From NCBI GenBank assembly GCA_013214705.1, contig JABSRZ010000005.1:1-64000 (forward strand): 64,000 nt of DNA. The letters run 5' to 3'. Origin of the DNA: Hyphomicrobiales bacterium (GTDB lineage: Bacteria; Pseudomonadota; Alphaproteobacteria; Rhizobiales; OSC116). The notes under the pieces are model-generated. The model saw only the letters and a list, made by a program, of their open reading frames with translations, ran no database searches and was not told where the DNA came from. The position numbers and the translations under genes were made by a program. Below, in pieces: positions 62,334 through 64,000 of the stretch; within the stretch, counting starts at the first letter, position 1; every line of letters starts with the position of its first letter.

Positions 62334-64000
62334 AATTCACCTTAAGCTGGTTAAAGCAATATTTAGACACCGATGCGAGCCTTAGCGAGATTTGCGACAC
62401 GCTAACTCTAATCGGGTTAGAGGTCGAAGAAATCATTGACAATGCTGCCAAACTTGCGCCGTTTACTGTCGGCTATGTAACTGATGCGGTGCAACATCCC
62501 AATGCCGATAAATTGCGCCTGTGCACCGTGGATTTAGGTAATGGCGTAAGCCAACAAGTGGTCTGCGGCGCGCCCAATGCCCGCAAAGGCATAAAAATTG
62601 TGTTTGCGCGTGAAGGCCTGACGGTTCCGAGCAATGGCATGCTGTTAAAACCGGTCGAAATACGCGGCGTCAAAAGTTCGGGCATGATATGTTCAGAACG
62701 CGAAATGGGCATATCTGACGAGCATGATGGCATTATCGAATTGCCAGATGATGCCGAAATCGGCGCGCCATTTGCGCCCATTTTGGGCATTGATGACCCG
62801 GTGATAGACATTGCCATCACCCCCAACCGCCCCGATGCATTGGGGGTTTATGGCATCGCGCGCGATCTAGCTGCCGCCGGGCTTGGCACATTGCGCACCG
62901 ACCAAGCTAAAGTAACCACAGTCAAAGGCAGCTTTAAAAGTGAAATTGGCATTAAATTAGATTTTAATGATGACCATAAAGCCTGTAAACAATTTGCCGG
63001 TCGGCTGATTAAAAACATCGAAAATCGGCCTAGCCCCAAATGGCTGCAACAGCGTTTAATTGCCGTCGGTTTGCGCCCAATATCGGCCTTGGTCGACATT
63101 ACCAATTATGTATCTATAGATAGGTGCAGGCCGTTGCACGTATATGACGCTGATAAAATTAGTGGCGACATTGTGGCGCGTATGGGCAGGGGCGATGAAA
63201 GCTTTACCGCCTTGGATGGTAAGGATTATACCGCCAACGAAACAATTTGCGTTATCGCTGATGATGCCCACATATTAGGCTTTGGTGGGGTGATGGGCGG
63301 CGAACAGTCTGGCTCACAAACCCACACCACAAATGTATTTATTGAATCGGCTTATTTTGACCATATTTCGGTGGCCATTTGTGGCCGCCAAACCGGCATC
63401 CAATCTGACGCGCGCTACCGTAACGAACGCGGCATCGACACCCAATCTTGCGTGATGGGCATAGATTATGCCACCCAATTGGTGCTAGATTTTTGCGGCA
63501 CGGACGCCACTGAAATTAGTGAAATAGTGGTGGCAGGCAAAGCCCCAACCCGTGATAAAAAAATTAGCTTCCCGATATCTGAAGTCAAACGAATTTCGAG
63601 CTTAGACATTGCCAAAGATAGAATGATTAGCATTTTAACTGACCTTGGCTTTATAGTCAGTGGTGATGGCGATGTGCTGGCGGTAACAGCGCCAGAATGG
63701 CGGCCTGATATCCATGGCAAGCAAGATTTGGTCGAAGAAATTGTCCGCATTTACGGCTTTGATGAAGTGGCATCGACAGCTTTAGAGCGGCTAGACGTGA
63801 TCGCCAAACCGGTACTTAATGCGTTGCAAGATAAAACCGCCCGCAGCCGCCGTGTGCTGGCCTCGCGCGGGATGAAAGAAGCCGTAACCTATAGCTTTAT
63901 ACCCCAAGCGCACGCCGAAATGTTTGGTGGCGGCGCGGCCGAACTGATATTGGACAACCCTATATCGGTTGAAATGTCGACCATGCGGCCGTCATTATTG
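62330..64000 (+). CDS. pheT: Phenylalanine-tRNA ligase subunit beta, C-terminus beyond window edge
   Basis: 557 codons are present without a stop; the gene continues past the edge (the family is about 800 residues). CGGAGG lies 10-15 nt before the ATG, which overlaps the pheS stop. Domains in order: N-terminal [20 protein letters not shown], the tRNA-binding EMAP-like domain ([26 protein letters not shown]), B3/4 editing domain ([20 protein letters not shown]) and B5 ([20 protein letters not shown]). The core fold begins but is cut off. Confidence 0.97.
   Translation, partial: MKFTLSWLKQYLDTDASLSEICDTLTLIGLEVEEIIDNAAKLAPFTVGYVTDAVQHPNADKLRLCTVDLGNGVSQQVVCGAPNARKGIKIVFAREGLTVPSNGMLLKPVEIRGVKSSGMICSEREMGISDEHDGIIELPDDAEIGAPFAPILGIDDPVIDIAITPNRPDALGVYGIARDLAAAGLGTLRTDQAKVTTVKGSFKSEIGIKLDFNDDHKACKQFAGRLIKNIENRPSPKWLQQRLIAVGLRPISALVDITNYVSIDRCRPLHVYDADKISGDIVARMGRGDESFTALDGKDYTANETICVIADDAHILGFGGVMGGEQSGSQTHTTNVFIESAYFDHISVAICGRQTGIQSDARYRNERGIDTQSCVMGIDYATQLVLDFCGTDATEISEIVVAGKAPTRDKKISFPISEVKRISSLDIAKDRMISILTDLGFIVSGDGDVLAVTAPEWRPDIHGKQDLVEEIVRIYGFDEVASTALERLDVIAKPVLNALQDKTARSRRVLASRGMKEAVTYSFIPQAHAEMFGGGAAELILDNPISVEMSTMRPSLL

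Overview
The window reads as an AT-leaning alphaproteobacterial chromosome, most like Hyphomicrobiales (Rhizobiales). This rests on gene order, not on database search. Blocks I recognise include rpsT/rhodanese/dnaA/dnaN/recF/gyrB, mutM with divergent ubiE-ubiB, ffs/dnaX/ybaB/recR, pheA beside a CycM-type cytochrome c, rmuC beside def-fmt, amt/aminotransferase/ftsK with lolA and xthA, rnd/rpoN/hpf/ptsN, NDUFA9-like/uppP/gst/queG/SDR, and infC...rpmI-rplT-pheS-pheT. Nearly all genes are housekeeping genes, so novelty lies in how blocks are joined, in regulatory DNA and in dispersed repeats.

Layout. 1-6 kb: chemotaxis receptor (cut by the edge), class A PBP and gyrB. 6.3-8.8 kb: three overlapping membrane-protein genes divergent from a tetR gene, with a clear operator/promoter region between them. 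9-14.5 kb: recF, dnaN, dnaA, a rhodanese and rpsT, all on the minus strand. 14.6-19.3 kb: a lipase-like hydrolase, mutM and ubiE-ubiB. 19.6-24.5 kb: recR, ybaB, dnaX, SRP RNA, pheA and cytochrome c. 24.8-31.2 kb: a hydroxyacid dehydrogenase, MarR, two TadE-type pilus proteins, rmuC, def, fmt and lolA. 31.3-36.8 kb: a polyamine ABC transporter (pot), an unknown gene and xthA. 37.4-46 kb: trkH, metZ with a SAM-II-type riboswitch, dcd, ftsK and an aminotransferase. 46.2-51.4 kb: a nitrogen-related minus-strand run amt, ptsN, hpf, rpoN, rnd. 51.5-57.6 kb: NDUFA9-like, uppP, gst, queG, SDR and infC. 58-64 kb: a DUF2235 hydrolase inside a repeat element, a TfoX-like gene, rpmI, rplT, pheS and pheT (cut by the edge).

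The most unusual feature is a family of modular repeats, present in nearly every larger intergenic gap (9, 19.5, 24.6, 29.5, 37, 52.7, 58-60 kb). Copies of one module fold into the same three short hairpins, yet their stem sequences differ and both arms change together. A second module forms inward-facing inverted pairs; at 57.7-59.4 kb such a pair encloses the DUF2235 gene, which may be leaderless. Two genes appear to use non-canonical start codons: infC (ATA, well supported) and recF (ATT, likely).

Starts were chosen from Shine-Dalgarno spacing and family N-termini. Protein functions rest on motif recognition by eye.
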